Shown here: in pieces, positions 7,899 through 13,838 of the stretch
Layout: each line of letters opens with the position of its first letter
How positions within the stretch are numbered: the stretch's first letter is position 1
Program-made: the position numbers and the translations under genes
From: Candidatus Eiseniibacteriota bacterium
GTDB lineage: Bacteria > Eisenbacteria > RBG-16-71-46 > SZUA-252
Direction: 5' to 3'
DNA: 13,868 nt
Assembly (NCBI GenBank): GCA_016880395.1
Contig: JAEHDN010000094.1
Location: 1-13,868 of the forward strand
Notes under the pieces: generated by a model
Seen by the model: only the letters and a program-made list of their open reading frames with translations
What the model was told of the DNA's origin: nothing
Databases searched by the model: none

Positions 7899-7917
7899 CA
7901 CCCACCGTCGGCGGGTG
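7899..7917 (-). repeat. Inverted repeat favouring minus-strand RNA
   Basis: CACCCACC pairs with GGCGGGTG around a three-base loop. The only imperfection is A7904 against C7914 on the plus strand, which becomes a G-U pair on the minus strand, so the fold is better in minus-strand RNA (the direction of the OmpA-like gene). Confidence 0.45.
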
Positions 7918-7958
7918 TCAAAGGGCTTCAGGTCGTGAACGCGCTGTGCCATGAAGAA

Positions 7959-7988
7959 CGGCCGACCCCTCGTTCGAGGGGCCGGCCG
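7959..7988 (-). repeat. Strong hairpin, terminator-like on the minus strand
   Basis: Bases 7959-7971 pair with 7976-7988 in a 13-bp GC-rich stem with a four-base loop. A7965 opposes C7982 on the plus strand, but the same position is a U-G wobble in minus-strand RNA, where the hairpin is followed by TTCTTCAT. This fits a weak minus-strand terminator or a leader structure, yet no minus-strand gene lies directly upstream. It may insulate the two divergent genes. Confidence 0.5.
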
Positions 7989-8140
7989 CGTGGACGGTCG
8001 TGCGAGGAGCTCTACCTACCCGGAAGAGCGGGAGCGCCGCCATGTCCACCATCGATCGAGGCTGGCACGGGAGTTGGAGCGCGGTCCGCGCCCCGCAAAG
8101 TAGCTTGATCACGACCCACGGCGTGGGAAGATCCGGGATC

Positions 8141-9730
8141 ATGAAGGCTCCCGCCCGGAGTTCGGGGCGCCCGGGGACGGGCCTGCGCGCTGGAACGGGG
8201 TACCCACGCGGCGTCATGGCCGGCATCCAGGACCGGCTCGTTCCTCTGCTCCTCCTCGTGGCAGTCCTGGGGACCGCGGGACTCTACCTCGACGCCGAGC
8301 ATCGGATCGCTGGACGGTGGGGTTTCTCCCTCGACGACTCCTGGATCTACGCCACGATGGCGCGAAACCTCGCCACGGGCCGCGGCTTCGCCTTCAATCC
8401 CGGAGAGCCTGTCGCCGGAGCGACCGGGCCGCTCTACACGTTCGTCCTCGCGCTCTTCGATCTCCTGTTCCACGAGATCGTGTGGAGCGCCAAGCTCTTC
8501 GGCCTCGCGTGCCTGCTCGGGGCGTCGATCGCCATCCACCGGGCGGTTCGAACGCTGGTCCCTGAACGGCCGGGCGTCGCGCTCGTGGCGGGATGCCTCC
8601 TCGGAACCGCGCCGGCGCTCGTCTGGGGTGCTCTCTCCGGCATGGAGATCTCGTTCTATCTGCTTCTGGTCTGCCTCGGAATCGAGGCGCACGCGCGGGG
8701 CCGCCATGCCCTCGCCACGCTCTACTGGAGCGCAGGCGTCTGGGTGCGGCCGGACGGGCTCTTCCTGGTCGCGCTCGCGCTGGCGCTCGGCCCCCCGCGC
8801 GAACTCTGGAAACGCGCGTTGATCGCGGCTCCCATCCTGCTCGGGTTCTTCGCGTTCAATCACGTGATCGGCGGGCACTGGGTGCCCCAGACCGTCGCCG
8901 CGAAGGCCCACTTCGGAGTCCAGCTCGGCACGCGCACGCTCAACTTGTTCCGCGAGTGGGGGGCGCTCTGGGGGATTCCGTACCGATCCATGGACGATCT
9001 GGAGGAGCCGGTGCTCCTCCTCGCGCTCCTAGGGATCGGGGCTGCGTCTCTCGCTCGCCGCCGTCCGCTCCTCGCCCTCTACGCGATCGGATTCCCGATC
9101 GCCCTCTCGCTCTTCCAGGAGCACAGCGGCTCGCACAAGCGGTACATCCTCTATGTCATTCCCTTCGGGATCACGCTGGCCGCGGTCGGTCTGGGGGTGG
9201 TCTCCGACCGTCTCGGACCCAGCCTGGGACGGCGGGCGCTCGTCATGGTCGGCGCTATCTGCATCGCGTGGCAGCTCGTGTACGCGCGCCGCGAGGCCGA
9301 GATCCACGGCTGGAACGTCCAGAACATCAATGAGATGCAATGCGCGCTGGGAGCGTTCGCACGGGGCATCACGCGCCCCGGCGACCGGATCGGGGCCAAC
9401 GACATCGGCGGGATCGGATACTACAGTGAGCGGCCCGTCGTGGATCTCATGGGCCTGATCACCCCGCCCGAGCCCTTCCCCCGGATGCTCGGCCGTTACA
9501 AGCCCGAGCTCCTCATCATCTTCGTCGACTGGTTCCACGACTACGCGCTCTGGGATCCCGATAGCCGCGGATTCGTGTTTCTCGATCCGGATTCCACCCA
9601 CAAGTACATGATCGTGGGGGCCGTGGAGCTGCGTCACAACACGATCTGCTCGAAGGATCAGATGCTCGTGTTCCGCCGGCTCGCGGTGGACGCTCCGGCG
9701 CCGGAGCGACTCTTGATGGAGGTGCGCTGA
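8141..9730 (+). CDS. GT-C type membrane glycosyltransferase candidate (plus-strand paralog)
   Basis: A 529-residue multi-pass membrane protein that probably transfers a sugar from a lipid-phosphate donor at the periplasmic face. After a basic N-tail the first helix is at about 33-50. The acidic pair D65-D66 lies in SLDDSWIYATMARN, followed by GRGFAFNPGEPVAG (80-93). Then come LSGMEI (165-170), WVRPDG (201-206), FNHVIGGHWVPQTVAAKAHFG (239-259), REWGALWGIPYR (271-282) and SHKRYILYVIPFG (331-343), with about ten helices overall. The soluble C-terminus holds WNVQNINEMQ, GANDIGGIGYY and VVDLMGLITPP (391-443). The ATG at 8141 gives a length and N-tail matching the paralog ending at 10853; alternative starts are GTG 8000, ATG 8042 and ATG 8216, and none has a strong ribosome-binding site. 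About half the residues are identical to the paralog by eye; the 740-residue protein is more distant. Donor and acceptor are unknown. Confidence 0.85.
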   Translation: MKAPARSSGRPGTGLRAGTGYPRGVMAGIQDRLVPLLLLVAVLGTAGLYLDAEHRIAGRWGFSLDDSWIYATMARNLATGRGFAFNPGEPVAGATGPLYTFVLALFDLLFHEIVWSAKLFGLACLLGASIAIHRAVRTLVPERPGVALVAGCLLGTAPALVWGALSGMEISFYLLLVCLGIEAHARGRHALATLYWSAGVWVRPDGLFLVALALALGPPRELWKRALIAAPILLGFFAFNHVIGGHWVPQTVAAKAHFGVQLGTRTLNLFREWGALWGIPYRSMDDLEEPVLLLALLGIGAASLARRRPLLALYAIGFPIALSLFQEHSGSHKRYILYVIPFGITLAAVGLGVVSDRLGPSLGRRALVMVGAICIAWQLVYARREAEIHGWNVQNINEMQCALGAFARGITRPGDRIGANDIGGIGYYSERPVVDLMGLITPPEPFPRMLGRYKPELLIIFVDWFHDYALWDPDSRGFVFLDPDSTHKYMIVGAVELRHNTICSKDQMLVFRRLAVDAPAPERLLMEVR

Positions 9731-9746
9731 CCCGGCGCTCTAGACC

Positions 9747-9771
9747 CGCTCGGCGCGGATCACGCGGAGCG
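9747..9771. terminator. Hairpin between convergent glycosyltransferase and EVE genes
   Basis: CGCTC (9747-9751) and CGCG (9754-9757) pair with CGCG (9763-9766) and GAGCG (9767-9771), giving nine base pairs with a two-base GG bulge and a GATCA loop. It sits in the 70-base gap between the two convergent stop codons. No T-run follows on either strand. Confidence 0.4.
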
Positions 9772-9800
9772 CCTGGCGCACGGAACGTCGGCAGCCATCC

Positions 9801-10220
9801 TCAGCGTCCCCCCTTCATCCCAGCGCGCTCGAGCATCCGCGCGAGGTGGGCCTTGGTGAGCGGCATCACCGAGAGCCGCGGCAGCCGGACGAGCTCGGTT
9901 GTCGCGAGCACGTCATCGGCGCGGAATGCGCTCAGGGGAACCGGGAACGTGAGCGGGCGCTCCGCCTTGAGCTTGAGGACGAGGCGCTTCGGATCCTTGA
10001 GCTTGGGGTCGGGGAACGGGTCCGACGTCGCCGTGGCGAGCCCGACCACCTGCTTCTCGTCGCCTGTGTGGTAGATCGCGATCGTGTCACCCTTGCGCAC
10101 CGAGCCTAGATACTTCAGCGCGAGCGCGTTCGACACGCCGTCCCAGACGGTTGTCTTGTCGCGCACGAGATCGTCGAAGGAGTAGGTCGTGGGCTCCGTC
10201 TTGAAGAGAAATGTCGCCAT
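9801..10220 (-). CDS. EVE domain-containing protein
   Basis: A 139-residue soluble protein that is essentially a single EVE domain (PUA-like fold, once DUF55; the family of human thymocyte nuclear protein 1). EVE domains recognise modified bases in DNA or RNA and are fused to restriction or modification enzymes in some genomes; stand-alone bacterial copies are often linked to RNA modification. Landmarks are the N-terminal FLFKTEPTTYSFDDL (4-18), the signature WDGVSNALALKYL (26-38), the strand-turn KGDTIAIYHTGDEKQVVGLA (43-62), and a C-terminal block with the LPRLSVMPLTKAHL motif (113-126). The length is normal for the family. The ATG at 10220 is preceded by GGAGGA on the minus strand, and the stop is at 9801. 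It is divergent from the DUF1697 gene with only 59 bases between starts, so the two may be co-regulated. The actual ligand is unknown. Confidence 0.93.
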   Translation of the reverse strand: MATFLFKTEPTTYSFDDLVRDKTTVWDGVSNALALKYLGSVRKGDTIAIYHTGDEKQVVGLATATSDPFPDPKLKDPKRLVLKLKAERPLTFPVPLSAFRADDVLATTELVRLPRLSVMPLTKAHLARMLERAGMKGGR

Positions 10221-10228
10221 ACTTCCTC

Positions 10229-10240
10229 CATGCTAGCATG
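10229..10240. promoter_or_regulatory. Perfect 12-base palindrome between divergent starts
   Basis: CATGCTAGCATG is a perfect palindrome in the 59-base gap between the EVE and DUF1697 starts. On both strands it contains TGCTAGCAT, which resembles an extended -10 element (TG-n-TAnnAT). For the plus gene the spacing would allow a leader of about 33 bases. For the minus gene it would leave almost no leader and exclude the GGAGGA ribosome site. A repressor operator is an equal possibility. Confidence 0.35.
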
Positions 10241-10279
10241 TCCCCGCGTTTCCACCGTCCTCTGCGGAGAAAGGTGAAG

Positions 10280-10819
10280 ATGCTGGTCATCGCACTTCTC
10301 CGGGCGGTCAATCTCCCCGCCCACAACAAGGTCGGCATGGCCTCCCTCTGCGAGATGCTGCTCGACCTCGAGTTCGGCAGTCCGCGCTCGCTGCTCCAGA
10401 GTGGCAATCTCGTGTTCGAGGCGGCCTCCGGGACCTCGTCCTCCCTCGAGCGACGGCTCGAGAAGGAGGCCCAGCGCCGGCTCGGCCTGGAGACCGACTT
10501 CTTCGTCCGCACGGCCAGGGAATGGCGCGCAGTGCTCGCCGCGAATCCGTTCCACGCGGAAGCCAAGCGCGATCCGGGCCATCTCCTCGTGATGTTCCTG
10601 AAGGAGCCTCCCGGCGGCGGTGCCGTCGCGGAGCTCCAGGGGGCGATCACGGGCCGCGAGGTGGTCGGGGTCGTCGGCCGTCAAGCGTACATCGTCTATC
10701 CGGACGGCGTCGGACGCTCCCGACTGACCACAGCGCTCCTCGAGCGAAAGCTCCGGACGCGCGCCACGGGTCGGAATTGGAACACCGTCGTCAAGCTGGG
10801 CCGGTTGGTCGCGGACTGA
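10280..10819 (+). CDS. DUF1697 family protein
   Basis: A 179-residue soluble protein of the DUF1697 family, found widely in bacteria and of unknown function. The family hallmarks are present: an N-terminal strand with LLRAVNLPAHNKVGMASL (6-23), LLQSGNLVFEA (38-48), the FVRTAREWRAVLAANPF segment (75-91), and the C-terminal RNWNTVVKLGRL (165-176). The length is typical for the family. I chose the ATG at 10280 because it aligns with the usual start just before the ALLR motif, and GGAGA lies 9 bases upstream with AAGGTG closer still; an upstream in-frame ATG at 10238 falls inside the promoter-like palindrome. It is divergent from the EVE gene and converges on a glycosyltransferase paralog. Nothing in the sequence names a substrate. 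Confidence 0.92.
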   Translation: MLVIALLRAVNLPAHNKVGMASLCEMLLDLEFGSPRSLLQSGNLVFEAASGTSSSLERRLEKEAQRRLGLETDFFVRTAREWRAVLAANPFHAEAKRDPGHLLVMFLKEPPGGGAVAELQGAITGREVVGVVGRQAYIVYPDGVGRSRLTTALLERKLRTRATGRNWNTVVKLGRLVAD

Positions 10820-10828
10820 CGCGGTATG

Positions 10829-10855
10829 TGACGGCCGGCCATGCGCCGGTCGTCA
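10829..10855 (+). terminator. Hairpin after DUF1697 gene overlapping the opposing stop codon
   Basis: TGACGGCCGG (10829-10838) pairs with CCGGTCGTCA (10846-10855) in a ten-base-pair stem with one G-U wobble (10834 with 10850) and a seven-base loop. The wobble exists only in plus-strand RNA. The 3' arm contains the stop codon of the minus-strand glycosyltransferase (10853-10855). No T-run follows, so any termination would be Rho-linked or weak. Confidence 0.55.
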
Positions 10856-12436
10856 GTACACGTACAGGAAGCGCCGCGACGGAGACGGATCGCCCGGGCC
10901 CAGTCGCTCGTACACGGTCATCCGATCGCTCGCGCAGATCGTGTTCTTCCGGAGCTGGACGCCCGCAAGGAGCTCGTATCGGTACGTCGAGTCGGCGTCG
11001 TAGAAGAGAAAGTTGTCGGTCTTGGGATCCGGCACCGCATAGCCCTTGAACCACGTGACGAAGACGAGGAGGAGCTTCGGCTTGTAGAGCTCGAGGTTCG
11101 AGGGCAGGGATCGCTGCGGCGAGATGAGCCCCATCAGGTCGACCACCTTCCGCTCGCCGAAGTAGGCGATCGCGCCGATGTCATTCGTGGCGACGACATC
11201 GCCCGGCTTCGTGACAAGCTTGACGAAGGTCCCGAGCAGGCGCTGCATCTTGTTGATGTTCTGGACATTCCACGCGTAGACGTCGGCTTCGTGCGGGAGG
11301 TAGGACGCCTGCCACAGGAGACATCCCGCGCAGGCGAGCGCGGCGAACTTCGGGGCGCGCCGATCCCCCCATCGGCGGGACATCGCGTCGATGGCCATCA
11401 CGGCGAGGAGCATGGCGAAGGGAATGACGTAGAGGATGTAGCGCTTGTGCGAGGCGCTGTGCTCCCGGAACAGGGAGAGCGCGATCGGAAAACCGACGGC
11501 ATAGGCGGCGAGCAGCGGCTTCCGCCTCCAGGTCAGCACGGCGCCGACGATCAAGAGCAGGAGGAAGAGGATCGGCTCCTCGAGCTGATCCGTGGGCCGA
11601 TACGGCACCCCCCACAGCGCGCCCCACTCGCGCATCATGTTCCACGTGCGGCCTACGAGGTTGATCCCGAAGTGCGCCTTCGCCCCGACCGTCTGGGGCA
11701 TCCAGTGCCCCCCGATCACGTGATTGAACCCGAAGTAGGCGAGCAGGATCGGCGCCGCGACCAGGACGCGACGGAGCGCCTGCCTCGGCGGGGCGATGAG
11801 CCCGAGCCCGAGCAGGAAGATGCCGTCGGGCCGGGCCCACACGCCGATGCTCCAGAGCAGAACCGCGAGGGTCTGGCGCCCTCGGAAGTAGAGGGCGAGC
11901 CCCGAACAGACCAGGAGGAGGTAGAGCGGGATCTCCATTCCGGAGAGCATTCCCCAGGCGAGCGGTGGAGACGTGACCACGAGGAGCGCGGCCAAGAGCG
12001 CCAGCACGCGGCGTCCCGGCAGGAGCGCCAGAGCTGCGAAGTAGAGCGAGATCCCCGCGCCGATCTGACAGACGATGCCGAAGATCTTCGCGCTCCAGAC
12101 CACCTCGTGGAACAGGGCGTAGAAGAACGCGAGGATGAACGTGTAGAGCGGCCCCGTGGAGCCGGCGACCGCCTCGCCCGGGTTGAACGCGAATCCGTGG
12201 CCCGTCGCGAAATTGCGCGCCATCACGGCGTAGATCCAGGAGTCGTCGAGCGCGTAGCCCCACTGCTCGGCGATGCGGAGCTCCTGCGTGAGGAAGTACC
12301 AGGCCAGGGCCACGACGACCGCGGCGATGGTCGCGACCACCCATGGCAGGGACAGCTCCGCCGGCCGCCCGGTCGTTGGAGCCGTGCGGCCGGACCTGGC
12401 TCCGGACTGCTTCCGTCGCTGGTTTCCGGGGGTCAT
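10853..12436 (-). CDS. GT-C type membrane glycosyltransferase candidate (minus-strand paralog)
   Basis: A 527-residue multi-pass membrane protein, nearly collinear with the plus-strand paralog at 8141. It has a basic, Gln/Ser/Pro-rich N-tail, a first helix at about 31-49, and D64-D65 in ALDDSWIYAVMARN. Then follow GHGFAFNPGEAVAGSTGPLYTF (79-100), LSGMEIPLYLLLVCSG (164-179), WARPDG (200-205), FNHVIGGHWMPQTVGAKAHFG (237-257), MREWGALWGVPYR (268-280) and SHKRYILYVIPF (329-340). The periplasmic C-terminal part carries WNVQNINKMQ (389-398), TNDIGAIAYFGE (417-428) and VVDLMGLISP (431-440). It probably acts on an envelope glycan or lipid, as inferred from fold and acidic pair only. The ATG at 12436 gives the same length and tail as the paralog; a start at 12517 would run through the upstream terminator hairpin. 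No strong ribosome-binding site is seen. Confidence 0.87.
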   Translation of the reverse strand: MTPGNQRRKQSGARSGRTAPTTGRPAELSLPWVVATIAAVVVALAWYFLTQELRIAEQWGYALDDSWIYAVMARNFATGHGFAFNPGEAVAGSTGPLYTFILAFFYALFHEVVWSAKIFGIVCQIGAGISLYFAALALLPGRRVLALLAALLVVTSPPLAWGMLSGMEIPLYLLLVCSGLALYFRGRQTLAVLLWSIGVWARPDGIFLLGLGLIAPPRQALRRVLVAAPILLAYFGFNHVIGGHWMPQTVGAKAHFGINLVGRTWNMMREWGALWGVPYRPTDQLEEPILFLLLLIVGAVLTWRRKPLLAAYAVGFPIALSLFREHSASHKRYILYVIPFAMLLAVMAIDAMSRRWGDRRAPKFAALACAGCLLWQASYLPHEADVYAWNVQNINKMQRLLGTFVKLVTKPGDVVATNDIGAIAYFGERKVVDLMGLISPQRSLPSNLELYKPKLLLVFVTWFKGYAVPDPKTDNFLFYDADSTYRYELLAGVQLRKNTICASDRMTVYERLGPGDPSPSRRFLYVY

Positions 12437-12461
12437 CAGCCCGGTACGATACCACGCTCCG

Positions 12462-12511
12462 GGCAACAAATAGCCCCGGCGTCCGGCGAAAACGACTCCG
12501 GGCGCCGGGGC
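12462..12511 (-). terminator. Intrinsic terminator-like hairpin downstream of the GlsB-like gene
   Basis: Bases 12473-12486 pair with 12498-12511 in a 14-bp GC-rich stem with an eleven-base loop; one pair is T-G on the plus strand and A-C on the minus strand. On the minus strand it is followed by TATTTGTT, a reasonable U-rich tract. It would end the transcript of the GlsB-like gene and separate it from the glycosyltransferase that starts at 12436. Confidence 0.6.
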
Positions 12512-12532
12512 GAACAACGGAACGGCGGTCCG

Positions 12533-12754
12533 CTAGGCTGGGACTCTCCGGTGCCTGAGCGTCCTGTAGATCAAGAGGAGCAGGATCGCGCCGACGATCG
12601 ATGCCACGATGCCAGCACCCTGACCCTCCTGATAGAGGCCCATGGCTCGGCCGAGAAATCCGGCCAGCAGGGACCCGCCGATCCCGAGCAGGATCGTCAT
12701 GAGGATGTTGCCTCCGTCCCGGCCAGGCATGATCAGCTTGGCGAGGGCGCCCAC
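12533..12754 (-). CDS. GlsB/YeaQ/YmgE-like stress membrane protein, N-terminally short
   Basis: A 73-residue small membrane protein of the GlsB/YeaQ/YmgE family (transglycosylase-associated protein family), which is often linked to stress responses; its molecular role is unclear. The conserved part is excellent: GALAKLIMPGRDGGN (2-16), the second membrane segment ILMTILLGIGGSLLAGFLG (17-35), and the last helix GIVASIVGAILLLLIYRTL (48-66). The usual first 12 or so residues, which form most of the first membrane helix before the GALAK motif, are missing. The only start available is GTG at 12754, and the ribosome site before it is poor. The frame is closed upstream by the TGA of the helical exported protein (12773-12775), which lies in the same reading frame, six codons earlier. 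It may be a truncated but expressed gene or a remnant. Confidence 0.8.
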   Translation of the reverse strand: MGALAKLIMPGRDGGNILMTILLGIGGSLLAGFLGRAMGLYQEGQGAGIVASIVGAILLLLIYRTLRHRRVPA

Positions 12755-12772
12755 TGTCTGCCTGTTACAGCA

Positions 12773-13513
12773 TCAGGACTTCGACGCCAGCGTCGTCACG
12801 CAGGCCTGGCAGGCATCGATCTGCTGCAGCATCGCGAGAAGGCGCTCCTGCGCGAGACTGACGTGGCTCAGGCACTGGGCATCGAGAGCCGGATCCTTGT
12901 TGAGCCGGTCGAGCGATTGGGCGATCGATGCGAGCTGCTCGAGCGCGGCGCTCATCGAGAATGCCGTCTCACCGAGCTCGGACCTCGCCTGGTTGGTGGC
13001 GACCGCGGTCTGGAGCTGCGATGCGCGCGCGCTCAGCGCCGCGATCCGATCGCTGATCTGCTTCCGCGCGCTCTCGCAGCGCTGCCGGTCGGCCTCGGCC
13101 GCCGCCGTGGTCGCGGGCGGGAGCTGGGCCATCGCCTTGAGCTCCTCCTGCCACCCGGTCAGCTCCGTGCCGAGGAGCGTCAGCGATGCCTGGAGCCGCT
13201 TCAGCTCGTCGGCGTGACCCTTCTCCTTCTTGAAGTCCTTGTCGCTGGCGAGAGCGCCGGTCATGGTTTCCATGCTCTTGAACCGCTCGCACGCGTTGCC
13301 CATCGCGCGGTTCATCTGACGGAGCTCGGTTCGCGACCGGTGGGTCTGCATCCAGGCGTCGAGATCCTCGATCAGGATCACGACGTTGTCGATCTGACTG
13401 AAAGCGGGTAGCGCGTCGGCCTCGGGCGAGGATGACTTGGTCGCGGCCTTCCCGGCCCAGGCCGGGGCCGCGAAGATCGCCATCACGAACAGGGTGCCGA
13501 TGAGACGCTTCAT
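12773..13513 (-). CDS. Exported helical protein with five cysteines, unknown function
   Basis: I do not recognise this 246-residue protein. It has a signal peptide with probable cleavage after PAWA (residue 20) and no lipobox, so it should be periplasmic or secreted. The mature part is almost wholly helical, with heptad-like stretches at about 40-130 and 140-235 (IDNVVILIEDLDAWM, LKRLQASLTLL, RKQISDRIAALSARASQLQ). It has cysteines at 75, 146, 214, 235 and 238; the last two form a CQAC (CxxC) pair close to the C-terminus and could bind metal or make disulfides. The ATG at 13513 has a perfect AAGGAGG; the longer frame to 13627 has no such signal. A seven-base-pair hairpin (13543-13560) lies in its leader. 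The GlsB-like gene follows in the same frame 18 bases after the stop, so the two may share a transcript. Confidence 0.82.
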   Translation of the reverse strand: MKRLIGTLFVMAIFAAPAWAGKAATKSSSPEADALPAFSQIDNVVILIEDLDAWMQTHRSRTELRQMNRAMGNACERFKSMETMTGALASDKDFKKEKGHADELKRLQASLTLLGTELTGWQEELKAMAQLPPATTAAAEADRQRCESARKQISDRIAALSARASQLQTAVATNQARSELGETAFSMSAALEQLASIAQSLDRLNKDPALDAQCLSHVSLAQERLLAMLQQIDACQACVTTLASKS

Positions 13514-13838
13514 GGCTGCCTCCTTCGTCGGCGGCGGTTCCGTCGAGGCGGCAGCCTCGATCGGGGCGACAGGATCCTCGGAGAACCAAGAGCATCGGAC
13601 GTGCCCCGCGAGAGAAGGGGAAGCCACCCTCGAAAGCGGATGGCAAATCTTCGGTTATGACGGGCGACGGGCGAGCGGGGCGAGTGGCCGCTCGGCGACG
13701 GCCTGCCATCCTGTCAGGAATTCGAAGTTCCTTGTCCGGTTCGCCTTGACCATCACGAATGGTGCGACGTATGCTTTTTTAGACCGTCCGGCGCCCGCCG
13801 GGCGAAAGCCTCCCCCGCAGCAATGGAGGGTGTGGACC
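13514..13838. other. Divergent intergenic region, promoters only
   Basis: About 325 bases between the start of the helical exported protein (minus) and the last gene (plus). I see no gene. It contains a leader hairpin at 13543-13560 (TCGAGGC / GCCTCGA, perfect seven-base-pair stem, GGCA loop) on the minus-gene side and a clear promoter on the plus-gene side at 13746-13775. I find no convincing minus-strand promoter, although TTGCCA occurs on that strand near 13642. Confidence 0.6.
13746..13775 (+). promoter_or_regulatory. Sigma70-type promoter of the last gene
   Basis: TTGACC (13746-13751) and TATGCT (13770-13775) are separated by 18 bases, five and four of six matches to the sigma70 consensus. 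Transcription would start near 13782 and give a leader of about 57 bases. Between the boxes lies a five-base dyad, ACCAT (13749-13753) and ATGGT (13759-13763), overlapping the -35 box, which could be an operator. Confidence 0.55.

Larger units (their letters stand above)
7680..8140. other. Structured divergent intergenic region, no gene supported
   Basis: About 460 bases between the starts of the OmpA-like gene (minus) and the 529-residue membrane protein (plus). Open frames here have no coding character that I recognise. The region instead holds a series of inverted repeats (7723-7740, 7745-7768, 7823-7840, 7899-7917, 7959-7988) and a looser fold at 7990-8049, where GTGGAC pairs with GTCCAC around a GCTCT/AGAGC stem. 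I looked for tRNAs: the minus strand near 8009-8029 has a D-arm-like GGTAGAGC, but no T-arm or acceptor stem fits. Confidence 0.6.

Noticed and set aside
7990..8049. Possible tRNA on the minus strand (D-arm-like GGTAGAGC)
   Set aside because: No T-loop of the TTCGANN type, no seven-base acceptor stem and no anticodon arm in the right place.
8012..8911. A 299-codon minus-strand open frame
   Set aside because: Antisense to the plus-strand glycosyltransferase candidate, rich in Glu and Arg with no recognisable motif.
12773..12775. UGA as a selenocysteine codon joining the two minus-strand genes
   Set aside because: No SECIS-like hairpin that I can point to right after the UGA, and the two halves are unrelated families. 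Plain termination is simpler, so I kept only the in-frame truncation as a finding.
10841..13411. An 856-codon plus-strand open frame
   Set aside because: It is antisense to the glycosyltransferase paralog, the GlsB-like gene and the helical exported protein. Its translation is low-complexity Arg/Glu/Asp/Gly, the usual shadow of GC-rich coding DNA, with no signal peptide, domain or ribosome site.
13776..13838. A c-di-GMP or other known riboswitch in the leader of the last gene (GCGAAAGCC-like stretch)
   Set aside because: The leader is only about 57 bases and lacks the conserved core of known classes that I can recall.
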